Source: Chitinophaga sp. H8 (GTDB lineage: Bacteria > Bacteroidota > Bacteroidia > Chitinophagales > Chitinophagaceae). From it: a stretch of DNA of 64,000 bases. Position numbers and translations under genes: made by a program. Under the pieces are notes generated by a model. It worked only from the letters and a program-made list of their open reading frames with translations. It did not search any database and was not told where the DNA came from. Each line of letters begins with the position of its first letter. Position 1 is the first letter of the stretch. Where the stretch lies: the NCBI RefSeq assembly GCF_040567655.1, contig NZ_JBEXAC010000003.1, positions 62,001-126,000 of the forward strand, given 5' to 3'. Shown one piece after another: positions 19,395-28,955 of this stretch.

Positions 19395-19997
19395 ATGAAC
19401 CGACACTTAGTTTATCCCACCATTATCGTCTTTTTGATCATACTTTTTGGTGTTAGCTACTGCCAGCAACAGAAACGTACCCGGCAGGTATTGTCTGAAA
19501 ATGAGCGCCTGGTAAATGAAAACAGGGGGCTTAAGAAGAATCTGGAGCTGAGTAGTCTTACCGCACAACAGATTGCTGACCGTAAAGATATGCAGCAGCG
19601 GGTAGAAGGTACCTTTGTAGACCAGCGGGAATATTACCGCCGTAACTGGAAACAGTTTATAGCGGTAAATACCAGTGATTACCGTACAGGGTTGCTGGGA
19701 GGCATTAAAGACCTGAAAATCCAGGTCCGCAATCAGTCAGATTATCCCCTGGATAATGTGGTGGTATCGGTAGAATACATGCGGGGTAATGATAACGTAT
19801 TTAAAACGGAGCAATATACGATCAATAATATACCGGCCAAGGGTACACAGTCTGTAGCAGCCTCTAATAGCCGTAAAGGCATGAAAGTAAAGCTAAAGCT
19901 CATCAGTATTACCAGCCAGGCGATGAACTTTTGCTGGGCCGTTAATAAGCCTGCACCTCCCGATAATCCTGATCCTTACCGGTGTGCGGGAAAATGA
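19395..19997 (+). CDS. Membrane-anchored protein of unknown function, last gene of the efflux operon
   Basis: 200 residues. One N-terminal membrane helix (YPTIIVFLIILFGVSY, about 7-23), then a charged, probably coiled-coil stretch (RQVLSENERLVNENRGLKKN) and a C-terminal beta-rich domain at about 85-185 (DLKIQVRNQSDYPLDNVVVS) that resembles an immunoglobulin-like or FxLYD-type fold. No family is recognised. It follows tolC by 34 bp on the same strand, so it is probably co-expressed. A Cys right after the hydrophobic stretch (VSYCQQ) could be a lipobox, making a lipoprotein possible instead. Confidence 0.65.
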   Translation: MNRHLVYPTIIVFLIILFGVSYCQQQKRTRQVLSENERLVNENRGLKKNLELSSLTAQQIADRKDMQQRVEGTFVDQREYYRRNWKQFIAVNTSDYRTGLLGGIKDLKIQVRNQSDYPLDNVVVSVEYMRGNDNVFKTEQYTINNIPAKGTQSVAASNSRKGMKVKLKLISITSQAMNFCWAVNKPAPPDNPDPYRCAGK

Positions 19998-20136
19998 TCC
20001 TCCATCAGGAATCATCATTTTAGACTGCCATAAAACCTTCATCATTCCGGAAAGGTGCCCAATGATCAGCAATAGCCACTTTCAGCTATCGTAAAACTTT
20101 CCTTTACTTTTGTCATGAAATCAAAGTAAAGTAAGT

Positions 20137-20688
20137 ATGACAACAGCAGTGTTAAAGATGGCGGTGCACCCGGTTGACCAACCTATTCCGGAACCGGTTA
20201 AAACACTCTTTATGGCTTCCTTTCCACCGGAGGAACGGCGTAACTGGACGCTGCAAAAAGAACTGGTAGAAAAGGGCCGTTTGCGTTTGCTGTTATTGTC
20301 CAGGGAGGAGCAGTTTGCGGGCTTTATATTTTATTGGCCACTCACTCATTTTGATTTTATCGAATACTTTGCTGTTGAACCGGCTATGCGTGGTGGAGGT
20401 ACCGGCAGCCAGGTAATGACGCTGCTGATGGCCTCCGGCAAGCATATTGTGCTGGAAGTGGAGCCTCCACATAATGAAGATGCCATCCGGCGGATCCGGT
20501 TTTATGAGCGCCTGGGATTTGTTGCATTTCCCTATATTTATAAACAACCTCCTTATCCCCCGTATCAGGACCCATTGGATATGTGGCTGATGCAAAAAGG
20601 TATGCCCCAGGAGGAGCATACCTTTCATCAGATCAGTACGGAAATTTATAAGGAAGTATATGGAATGGTATGGCCTTATCCGGCTTAA
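20137..20688 (+). CDS. GNAT-family N-acetyltransferase
   Basis: 183-residue single-domain acetyltransferase. Motif A is visible as FIEYFAVEPAMRGGGTGSQV (acetyl-CoA pyrophosphate loop), followed by the late helix RIRFYERLGFVAFPYIYKQP. The acceptor substrate is unknown. It stands alone, 139 bp after the efflux operon and convergent with the DUF6600-like gene. Confidence 0.85.
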   Translation: MTTAVLKMAVHPVDQPIPEPVKTLFMASFPPEERRNWTLQKELVEKGRLRLLLLSREEQFAGFIFYWPLTHFDFIEYFAVEPAMRGGGTGSQVMTLLMASGKHIVLEVEPPHNEDAIRRIRFYERLGFVAFPYIYKQPPYPPYQDPLDMWLMQKGMPQEEHTFHQISTEIYKEVYGMVWPYPA

Positions 20689-20745
20689 TACATCTTCATA
20701 TGTTCCTTTCCGTTATTATCCATTTTCACTTTCAGCCTTTTATAT

Positions 20746-22071
20746 TTATTCGCCTCTTCTTGGTGTAGCCACCCTTCTTACCGGAGCAGAATTTTGAGCA
20801 GGAGCTACCCTTTGCTGAGGCGCACTACGTTGTGGCGCTACTCTTTGAACAGGCGCCTGCCTTTCTATTCTGGGGGCAGAACGTTGTGGTGGTGCTACCC
20901 TTTGTACTGGTGCCTGTCTTTCTACCGGCGCCGTATTTTGTTGTGGGGTACGTGATGGAAATGAACGTACCGGTGGTGTTATCCTTTGCGGTTGGTTAGA
21001 CTGCGGACGGGATTCCGGCGATGATGGTATCCGTTGTGGTTCTCTGGAAGGAAATGCCCTGCCAGGATTATTACCCGGTGTACGGTTGTCGCTGGGGGGA
21101 GTTACCCGGTTGTTATTATCCGTTCCTGAAGGCAGCCTGTTGACATTGCGCAAAGGTTCATTACTATTGTTATTGTTGTTGAACACACGCGTTGGTGTGT
21201 TAGGTTGTCCATTATTGTTATTGCCATTTACACGGCTGTTATTGTTATTGCTGTTATTATTGTTGAAAACCCGGGTAGGGGTATTCGTTTGCCCGTTATT
21301 GTTCCGGTTGTTTAATCCATTGCGGAGTGCACTTTCATCCGGACGATAAACGCGGAACTGATTGTTCTGCACTCTTCCCGGATTAGGTTGTGTCGTACTT
21401 GCCACCCTTACAGGAGTAATACGGTTGTTGGTTACCCTTTCCACTTCTCTTACTTCTGGTCCGCGATAGTACCTTCTGTTGTTGATCACTGTAGTATTAT
21501 TGATGATGGTGGTATTGTTGTAGATCTGCACATTCCGGCCACCAGAGATATAATAGCGGTTGATATCCCGGTGTGTGATATAACGTCTGTCTACAAACAC
21601 CCATTGGGAGGCGGGAATACCTATATTAATCCCTATGCTTACGCCGGGACCCATAGGTGCCCATCCATAGTAATCACCACCGGATCTCCAGTCAACCCAT
21701 CCGGGGCCCCATTCGTTTCCTGGTATCCAGGCCCATCCAAAGCCGTTGTCATACATCCATCTGCCATAGTGGAAAGGTGCCCAGCCCCAGGCATAATCGG
21801 AAGCCCAGGTCCATCCATAGTCTGTATACACCCAGTGACCACCGGTATAATATGGACGGAAATCACGTCCGGCGTTAGGAATCCAGACCCTGTCATATCC
21901 CGGATAATCTACCCATCGTCCGTAAGGACTTAAGGCATCGTAAAAGGATATAGAACCACTTACCTGCACCTGCGGTGAAGGGGAGTAGCCCGACGTGTAG
22001 CCGGTAGTGGCGCAACTTGAAGCAGCCACCGCCAGCACTATTATTGCGGTATATCTTATGATTGTTTTCAT
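20746..22071 (-). CDS. DUF6600-like lipoprotein with Trp/Tyr/Gly-rich domain and Asn- and Pro-rich tail
   Basis: Start taken at 22071 (MKTIIRYTAIIVLAVAASSC); three residues further upstream (22080) is the alternative. The signal ends in a lipobox with Cys20, so it is probably an outer-membrane lipoprotein. Residues about 40-150 are rich in Trp, Tyr and Gly with repeated W-x-P/G elements (YAWGWAPFHYGRWMYD, WAWIPGNEWGPGW), as in the DUF6600 family. The rest is low complexity: two copies of NTPTRVFNNNN embedded in poly-Asn, then Pro/Gln/Arg-rich repeats (ERQAPVQRVAP twice). The tail is probably disordered or wall-associated. Function unknown. Confidence 0.75.
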   Translation of the reverse strand: MKTIIRYTAIIVLAVAASSCATTGYTSGYSPSPQVQVSGSISFYDALSPYGRWVDYPGYDRVWIPNAGRDFRPYYTGGHWVYTDYGWTWASDYAWGWAPFHYGRWMYDNGFGWAWIPGNEWGPGWVDWRSGGDYYGWAPMGPGVSIGINIGIPASQWVFVDRRYITHRDINRYYISGGRNVQIYNNTTIINNTTVINNRRYYRGPEVREVERVTNNRITPVRVASTTQPNPGRVQNNQFRVYRPDESALRNGLNNRNNNGQTNTPTRVFNNNNSNNNNSRVNGNNNNGQPNTPTRVFNNNNNSNEPLRNVNRLPSGTDNNNRVTPPSDNRTPGNNPGRAFPSREPQRIPSSPESRPQSNQPQRITPPVRSFPSRTPQQNTAPVERQAPVQRVAPPQRSAPRIERQAPVQRVAPQRSAPQQRVAPAQNSAPVRRVATPRRGE

Positions 22072-22422
22072 ACCCTGCATTTTAGTTCGTAATGGTTGTT
22101 TGCTTTTTACTTAGACGGGTAAAATGGTGTAAGGATTAAGTACGGGTTAATGTTTTAACATTTTATATAGTTTTAGCGTATTTGAAATATTGTGGTAATC
22201 AGGAGGGAATAATACCTGCATTATTTCCCTACCTATATAATACAATAATTGGGCCGGAGCAGCCGGAGCGTGAAAATCCCGGGAAATTGTTAACCCATCT
22301 TTAACAAATAGGAAGGAAAGTTATCCGGCAGGAAAACAGTTGTGCGGTTTGGTAAACAGGAAATAATCCTAACTTTAGCGATGTTGCCGCTATTTTAGCG
22401 GGACTAAAACAAATAGTTGCAA
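22072..22422. other. Intergenic region between divergent genes (351 bp)
   Basis: AT-rich spacer between the divergent lipoprotein and SUKH-like genes. It holds an imperfect hairpin (AGGGAATAAT ... ATTATTTCCCT, 22203-22230) and a promoter-like pair for the plus strand (listed separately). No ORF or RNA was recognised. Confidence 0.5.
22348..22377 (+). promoter_or_regulatory. Bacteroidota-type promoter for the SUKH-like gene
   Basis: TTTG (22348-22351), an 18-bp spacer and TAACTTTA (22370-22377), one base from the TAnnTTTG -7 consensus. Predicted start near 22384, about 40 bp before the ATG. Confidence 0.5.
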
Positions 22423-23064
22423 ATGAACTTTTCAGCGATCAGGGAATTATTCGAAGTATATGATAACGCATATGGTTATACGGAGGAAGAGTTGGTAGTA
22501 CAGGAGAGCCGTATGAATATAAAGTTACCCGCAGCATTAAGGGCCTATTATGGGGCATTTGGCAAGCACAAAGAGATGAACCAAACGCAGGATAGGCTGA
22601 TCTTACCGGAGGAATTACACGTAGACCGCAGCGGGCGCATGGTGTTTTATGCAGAAAATCAATTTGTTGCTGCCTGGTGTATTTTGCTGTCAGATATGGG
22701 ATTGGATAATCCCCCCGTGTATGTTTCCTATGATGATGAGCATTGGCAGGAAGAGGGGAGTACGGTAACGGCGTTTTTAATTTCGATGGCCTATCTACAG
22801 GCAATTTTTGCCTTCCGGTTTGCAGCGAATATGGCAGGTGTAACAGATGATATCATCTCACTGGTAAAGCAACACTGGAAAAAAGTGGAAGGAACGGTAT
22901 CTATATGGCAGGTAGCTTTTTATCAGAATACGAAAGATGAAATACTCGCTTTGATGCAAAGCCCGGATCAGACTGATTTGTTCATCGCAGCAAAGTCGGC
23001 GGAACAGCTGATTGCAATGGACGCGCTCCTAAAAGTAGATTGGGATTATCATACTATGGAATAG
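22423..23064 (+). CDS. SMI1/KNR4 (SUKH)-like protein
   Basis: 213 residues from ATG 22423; a TTG two codons earlier is less likely. The N-terminal part (EELVVQESRMNIKLPAALRA, YYGAFGKH) matches the SUKH superfamily opening, in which a helix is followed by LP-x-x-L/Y-R-x-Y-Y. Aromatic and acidic residues follow (VFYAENQFVAAWCILL, VYVSYDDEHWQEEG). In bacteria SUKH proteins are often immunity partners of polymorphic toxins, but many are free-standing with unknown roles. No toxin gene is adjacent on this strand; the next gene is the convergent Abi_2 gene, 12 bp away. Family assignment by eye is moderate. Confidence 0.6.
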   Translation: MNFSAIRELFEVYDNAYGYTEEELVVQESRMNIKLPAALRAYYGAFGKHKEMNQTQDRLILPEELHVDRSGRMVFYAENQFVAAWCILLSDMGLDNPPVYVSYDDEHWQEEGSTVTAFLISMAYLQAIFAFRFAANMAGVTDDIISLVKQHWKKVEGTVSIWQVAFYQNTKDEILALMQSPDQTDLFIAAKSAEQLIAMDALLKVDWDYHTME

Positions 23065-23076
23065 TATTACAGAGAG

Positions 23077-23985
23077 TCACATTAGCCATAACGGTTCTGT
23101 TTTCCATTTAGCTGGAAAACCTAGTGCTTGTTGGTCAACACTTGGGTATTCATCTAAAAGTTCGCTCATCTCCTGACAGTATTGATTTTTAGGATTAATC
23201 ACATTCAACAGGTATTTCATACAGCAGGCGTGGACGTACAACATATGGTGCTCATTGACAGGAGGAATGGATGCTAACCATGGGGCGGGTGGACGAGAAA
23301 GCAGATGCGGTCTGCCAGGTAAGTTTTTGTTCCATAATCTTCCATGATGGGCACATATATTCCTGATTTGGGCTATACTTTGTAGCCAACTGGGTAAAAA
23401 AGTGTGGTTAACAGTTTTAAATTCCCAGGCGATTATATCTTTTGATTTAACAGAGGGCTTAAGGTTTCCATACAATTTGGATAGGCTGCCAAAACTGGTT
23501 ATTTCCAATGTTTTCCAGGAAGGAGGAAAGCGTTGATCGTTCTTATACCTTTTAAAATGATCCTTAATAAAAATATCCTTGGACCTCTGAAGTTCATCTT
23601 CTATATGGGCAAGTGTTTTAATGTGTTCTCTTGAATTAATAAATAAATTTGAATCCTGGAACCACCAAGGGCCATGTTCATGTGATAAATGATATATCAT
23701 TTTGGACCTTAATGCAATTTCTATTCTTTCAATTACATTGAATAGTAAGAGCCTGAGCGCGCTATCAAATTCGTATAAAGCTATTACATCTTCAAACTTA
23801 CTGTTGGGCTTAAATAGATGATTGATTTTATCAGCCTGCATCGGCCACCAGTAACCGGCCAAGCGATAATAGCTGGTATTAGATAAGAAACATGCAGCAA
23901 GTGGTTCATCTGCAATTATTAAACCTCTTGTTTTAAGCTGAATTAGTTGATCGGAAATAGTAGTTGCTGGTTTATTACAGGTCAT
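23077..23985 (-). CDS. Abi_2-family (AbiD/AbiF-like) abortive-infection protein, predicted HEPN RNase
   Basis: Phage-defence toxin candidate. About 302 residues from Met 23985 (MTCNKPATTISDQLIQLKTR). The family's opening, DQL-x-x-LK-x-RGL-x-I, is followed by YYRLAGYWWP, then the helical core (FDSALRLLLFNVIERIEIAL) and RNICAHHGRLWN. The last gives R208 and H213, an R-x4-H motif of HEPN ribonucleases, so the active site looks intact. Length is usual for Abi_2. The frame also reaches an ATG at 24030, but that ATG lies in the loop of an RNA hairpin, so 23985 is preferred. Base composition is visibly more AT-rich than the flanking genes, suggesting horizontal acquisition. Regulation is probably by the structured RNA just upstream. 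Confidence 0.88.
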   Translation of the reverse strand: MTCNKPATTISDQLIQLKTRGLIIADEPLAACFLSNTSYYRLAGYWWPMQADKINHLFKPNSKFEDVIALYEFDSALRLLLFNVIERIEIALRSKMIYHLSHEHGPWWFQDSNLFINSREHIKTLAHIEDELQRSKDIFIKDHFKRYKNDQRFPPSWKTLEITSFGSLSKLYGNLKPSVKSKDIIAWEFKTVNHTFLPSWLQSIAQIRNICAHHGRLWNKNLPGRPHLLSRPPAPWLASIPPVNEHHMLYVHACCMKYLLNVINPKNQYCQEMSELLDEYPSVDQQALGFPAKWKTEPLWLM

Positions 23986-23989
23986 ATGG

Positions 23990-24121
23990 CGGTTACAAAC
24001 TAAAATGCCTTCCCAAAAGGTATAACCCATCAGGAAGGCATCTATAATGAATGATAAAGTAGTAAAAGCAAAAGACTCACCCTGGGACGCTGTTCTTAAG
24101 GGTAGCGTGGTGAGTACTGTT
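23990..24121 (-). ncRNA. Structured RNA upstream of the Abi_2 gene (candidate antitoxin or attenuator RNA)
   Basis: Transcribed toward the Abi_2 gene. Hairpin 1 has arms ACTCACC and GGTGAGT (24109-24115 with 24075-24081) stacked on ACGCT and AGCGT (24104-24108 with 24087-24091), a 5-nt bulge and a 12-nt loop. The loop sequence ACCCT can alternatively pair with AGGGT (24079-24083), giving a second mutually exclusive fold. Hairpin 2 has a perfect 9-bp stem (24033-24041 with 24005-24013) and a 19-nt loop, followed by ATTTTAGTTTG, which could act as a leaky terminator. Known biology: structured RNAs have been reported upstream of abiF/Abi_2 genes, and type III antitoxins are RNAs; membership here is inferred. 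Ends are approximate. Confidence 0.65.
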
Positions 24122-24125
24122 AGTA

Positions 24126-24133
24126 CGAAGATA
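24126..24133 (-). promoter_or_regulatory. -7 box of the Abi_2-associated RNA
   Basis: Minus-strand TATCTTCG, matching TAnnTTTG at all but one position and placed so that transcription would start near 24120, directly before hairpin 1. No clear -33 TTTG is seen. Confidence 0.4.
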
Positions 24134-24173
24134 CGTTTTTTCTTTTGCTTTTTGTCATGCTATTAGCGCTTTG

Positions 24174-25418
24174 TTATCCTCTTCTTGTATTCACTTTATA
24201 TTCACCAACTTTCACGCCATCGTCCCGCAGCATGGTGAGTGCCAGTTCTTTTTGATCTGCTTTTATTTTGATGAGGGTACGTTTACCTTCTGTGGGGCCA
24301 CCGCCTATAACCAGCGGGTAAGTATGTTTACCTGCTTCAGGAGCATACACGCCGTATTTATGAGTATGTCCGCATACGAGCAGATCTATTTTGTACTTGT
24401 CGAAGAGTGGGCCAAATAGTTTCCGGCAGTGCACCGTGCCATGCCAGTCGTCTGAATGGTAGTGGGGAATATGCATCATCACTACCCGGAATTTAGCTTT
24501 CTTGAATGCTTTGGTTTGCATTTGCTGTTCCAGCCATTGGGCCTGCTGTTCCCGGTAAGTATCAAAATCCACTATCCCGGCATAAACGGGAGCAGTATCT
24601 TCTTTATCTTCTCCAGTGTCAATAACGATGGCATGTACCGGTCCATGGGTAAACGAAAAGAAGTTATTGTGGCCGGGATTGTCGAAATAGTTGTGCCATT
24701 CCTGGCGGAATTTACCCCGCGTTTCATGATTGCCCCTTACATACATAAAAGGGATTTGTGTGCTGAAGGTATCTCCGCAGGCGGTGAGCATATGATCTAT
24801 GATCTGCTTTTCATCTGATTGATAATCAAAGATATCGCCGTTAAAAAATACAAAATCATAAGGATCCTGCCCGTTCAGTCCCATCAGATGGGGGATAGAT
24901 GCCGGCCGGTCATGGATATCGTTCATGATCACCCAGGATACTTCCCGGGAGTTGGGATCAGGGGTAGTAAAAGAATATACTTCGCTTTCGATAGTATTGC
25001 CATAGGTAAGTTTGTAGGGTTGAAAATCCACAATATCCTTTGAGCATACCTTATAGCTGTATTTTTTACCTGGTAACAGGCCTTCCAGTTGTATTTTATG
25101 CAGCCGGTTGTAGGCTGTGACGATGCCATGGCTTACCAGATGTGCTTTTTTATCCAACTGCCCGTTTTCGCCATATTCTACCCAGCTGTAACAGGGGCGG
25201 GAGGTAAGCCACATGATGGTCATGGTATTGGCAGTAGGGCATTGGAGGTAAGGTTTACATAAAAAAGCGTGCTCGTCGGCCAGGGGAGCATCAGTATCCG
25301 GGGATTGCCCCGGGAACATCGCTTTGGCAGCAATCGGAGCAAGGCCTATTGTGCCAAGCAGTCCGGCTTTTGAAAGGTTACCCAGAAAACTGCGCCGGGT
25401 TAAAGGATTTTTAGTCAC
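24174..25418 (-). CDS. Tat-exported calcineurin-like metallophosphoesterase
   Basis: 414 residues. The N-terminus TRRSFLGNLSKAGLLG is a twin-arginine signal, so the enzyme is exported folded to the periplasm. A purple-acid-phosphatase-like N-terminal beta domain (about 55-150, MTIMWLTSRPCYSWVEYGEN) precedes the catalytic domain, where all metal-ligand motifs are intact: NDIHDR, NGDIFD, RGNHETRG, MMHIPHYH and CGHTHKYG. It should hydrolyse phosphomono- or diesters; the substrate is unknown. It stands alone, transcribed towards the Abi_2 RNA. Confidence 0.88.
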   Translation of the reverse strand: MTKNPLTRRSFLGNLSKAGLLGTIGLAPIAAKAMFPGQSPDTDAPLADEHAFLCKPYLQCPTANTMTIMWLTSRPCYSWVEYGENGQLDKKAHLVSHGIVTAYNRLHKIQLEGLLPGKKYSYKVCSKDIVDFQPYKLTYGNTIESEVYSFTTPDPNSREVSWVIMNDIHDRPASIPHLMGLNGQDPYDFVFFNGDIFDYQSDEKQIIDHMLTACGDTFSTQIPFMYVRGNHETRGKFRQEWHNYFDNPGHNNFFSFTHGPVHAIVIDTGEDKEDTAPVYAGIVDFDTYREQQAQWLEQQMQTKAFKKAKFRVVMMHIPHYHSDDWHGTVHCRKLFGPLFDKYKIDLLVCGHTHKYGVYAPEAGKHTYPLVIGGGPTEGKRTLIKIKADQKELALTMLRDDGVKVGEYKVNTRRG

Positions 25419-27285
<1,867 letters not shown>

Positions 27286-27296
27286 AATTAAAGCAG

Positions 27297-27330
27297 GTGA
27301 AAAGTGAGTGCGTAGCACTTCACTTTTCAC
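27297..27330 (+). other. Hairpin between atpD and atpC
   Basis: An 11-bp stem (27297-27307 with 27320-27330) continued by GTGC/GCAC (27308-27311 with 27315-27318) around a GTA loop, with a single bulged T. It begins 12 bp after the atpD stop and lacks a T-tract, so it is more likely an RNA-stabilising or processing element than a terminator. Confidence 0.6.
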
Positions 27331-27348
27331 TTATAACTATACACTAGC

Positions 27349-27606
27349 ATGCAATTAGAAGTATTAACACCAGAAAGAAAACTGTTTTCCGGAGAAGTAT
27401 ACGGTGTACAACTGCCTGGAATTGACGGTTCTTTTGAAATACTCGATAAACACGCACCATTGATTGCTGCCCTGGGAAAGGGTAAGATGAAAGTGTTGAA
27501 AGACAAAGCAAATGCAGAGCTTTTCACTATTGATGGTGGTTTTGTGGAAGTATTGCGTAATAAAGCTACTGTACTGGTTGAAGGTGCAGCTGTAGCAGCC
27601 AAGTAA
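27349..27606 (+). CDS. atpC: F1F0 ATP synthase subunit epsilon
   Basis: 85 residues, comprising the N-terminal beta-sandwich domain only (MQLEVLTPERKLFSGEVYGV, GIDGSFEILDKHAPLIAALG). The C-terminal helical hairpin that inhibits ATP hydrolysis in many bacteria is absent; this short form is usual in Bacteroidota. Co-transcribed with atpD, 63 bp apart, with a strong hairpin in the gap. Confidence 0.97.
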   Translation: MQLEVLTPERKLFSGEVYGVQLPGIDGSFEILDKHAPLIAALGKGKMKVLKDKANAELFTIDGGFVEVLRNKATVLVEGAAVAAK

Positions 27607-28238
27607 ATGACAGGCCATTCAAAAGTGGCTTAAAATAATAGAGGCCGGGTAGGAATGCCCGGCCTTTCGTTTGTCCTAACTATTCCAATCTAAAATGACC
27701 CTGTTAATTGCCGGCAGGAATGCCGGCCGGGGGGTTATCAAAATAATCAGTTATATACAGGCAGTACAGACTGTACATCCGTCTCTTTTGTTCCCCCTGC
27801 ATTGTTGTAGGGCCTAAGCTTATTTTATACCAGTGAATATTAAAGAGGTAAACAATACTGCACATTTATGACCCGGTTGTGACCGTACAACAGGTACACT
27901 ATAGCAGCGATGGTTATTCTAAGTAGCAACCGGTCAATTGTCCTGGCTCATAGCAAAAACAGTACGTCAAATGAAGAAAACTTATAAAATCCGGCATTTG
28001 GGTTCATAGGTTATCTTCATAGGTATTGATCCATCAATAGGGCTATTACCGGTATTTTAAACGGGTTGGATCACTTTTCTGCAGTCCGGTAATATGATAT
28101 TAGCAAGTTATTTAAATTGTATAGGATATCTCCCGTTCATTTTATTCATTCATTGAATGAGTAAATGCTACCAAGTGTAAGTCGTACATTAGCAATAAAC
28201 TGAAAGGAAGGAATAAAAATGAGGTTGCCAGCTTACAG
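27607..28238. other. Intergenic region with no recognised gene (632 bp)
   Basis: Convergent spacer between atpC and the YqgE gene. Apart from the atpC terminator it has a short GC-rich hairpin (GCCGGCA with TGCCGGC near 27710-27727). No ORF longer than a few dozen codons with a family-like sequence, no tRNA and no clear promoter were seen. Confidence 0.5.
27643..27671 (+). terminator. Intrinsic terminator of atpDC
   Basis: GGCCGGG (27643-27649) pairs with CCCGGCC (27658-27664) around an 8-nt loop, followed by TTTCGTTTG. It lies 37 bp after the atpC stop. Confidence 0.85.
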
Positions 28239-28796
28239 TTAATTTAAGCTGGGATCTATAGGAAAGTTGGCCATCAGGGCAAAATTATTACCCAGGTTCC
28301 GGAGCGACTGTTGCCAGATATTCTGGTCTTTTTCTTCAAATATCAGGGTCTTGTTACTTTCAGAAAGGATCCATGATTTTTCCTTGAATTCTCCTTCCAG
28401 CTGCCCGCTGGTCCAGCCTGAATAACCAATAAAGAATTTAATCTGCTGCAGGTCCAGCTGCCCGGTATTGATCATATGGACCACATCCTCAAAATTACCG
28501 CCCCAGTATATGCCGGGTATCACTTCCAACCCGCCCTTGATAAGCTGCGGCTGCTGGTGTACAAAATGGATGGTATCCATTTGTACGGGCCCTCCATAAT
28601 ATACAGGGATATTAGGCATCACCACATCTGGTACCAGCTCGTCTAAACGCTGGTCAAATATCTTATTGATAACGAAGCCAAAACTTCCCTTGTCCTGGTG
28701 TTCACAGAGTAAAACGACGGTGCGGGCAAAATTCGGATCTTTCAGAAATGGATCGGCTATTAATAAAATGCCGGGCGACAAGTTAACCATAAGCAT
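28239..28796 (-). CDS. YqgE/AlgH-family protein
   Basis: 185 residues with the family's conserved stretches: GILLIADPFLKDPNFARTVV, LLCEHQDKGSFGFVINK, PVYYGGPVQMDTIHFVHQ, and the late FIGYSGWTSGQLEGE. A cytoplasmic conserved protein; the molecular role is unsettled (AlgH in Pseudomonas was linked to alginate control). It is monocistronic as far as can be seen, with a long upstream spacer that also holds a small RNA candidate on the same strand. Confidence 0.93.
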   Translation of the reverse strand: MLMVNLSPGILLIADPFLKDPNFARTVVLLCEHQDKGSFGFVINKIFDQRLDELVPDVVMPNIPVYYGGPVQMDTIHFVHQQPQLIKGGLEVIPGIYWGGNFEDVVHMINTGQLDLQQIKFFIGYSGWTSGQLEGEFKEKSWILSESNKTLIFEEKDQNIWQQSLRNLGNNFALMANFPIDPSLN

Positions 28797-28955
28797 ACAA
28801 TTTTATCGCTGAACCAAATTTAACTAATTGATATCAAGTACTGTAGTTAATTTTTTATATCCGGCAATTTTCGATGGAACAGCTGCCTGCTGCGATGATG
28901 ATGGACAGGCGTTTCCGTTAATCTCTCACTGCCGGGCCTATGATGGGCTTGATAC

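Noticed and set aside
23986..24030. N-terminal extension of the Abi_2 protein from ATG 24030
   Set aside because: The ATG lies in the loop of a 9-bp perfect hairpin and the 15 extra residues do not look like the family start; the Met at 23985 is preferred.
27607..28238. Decayed gene in the 632-bp spacer after atpC
   Set aside because: Reading all frames gave only short peptides without family-like stretches; no support for a pseudogene.
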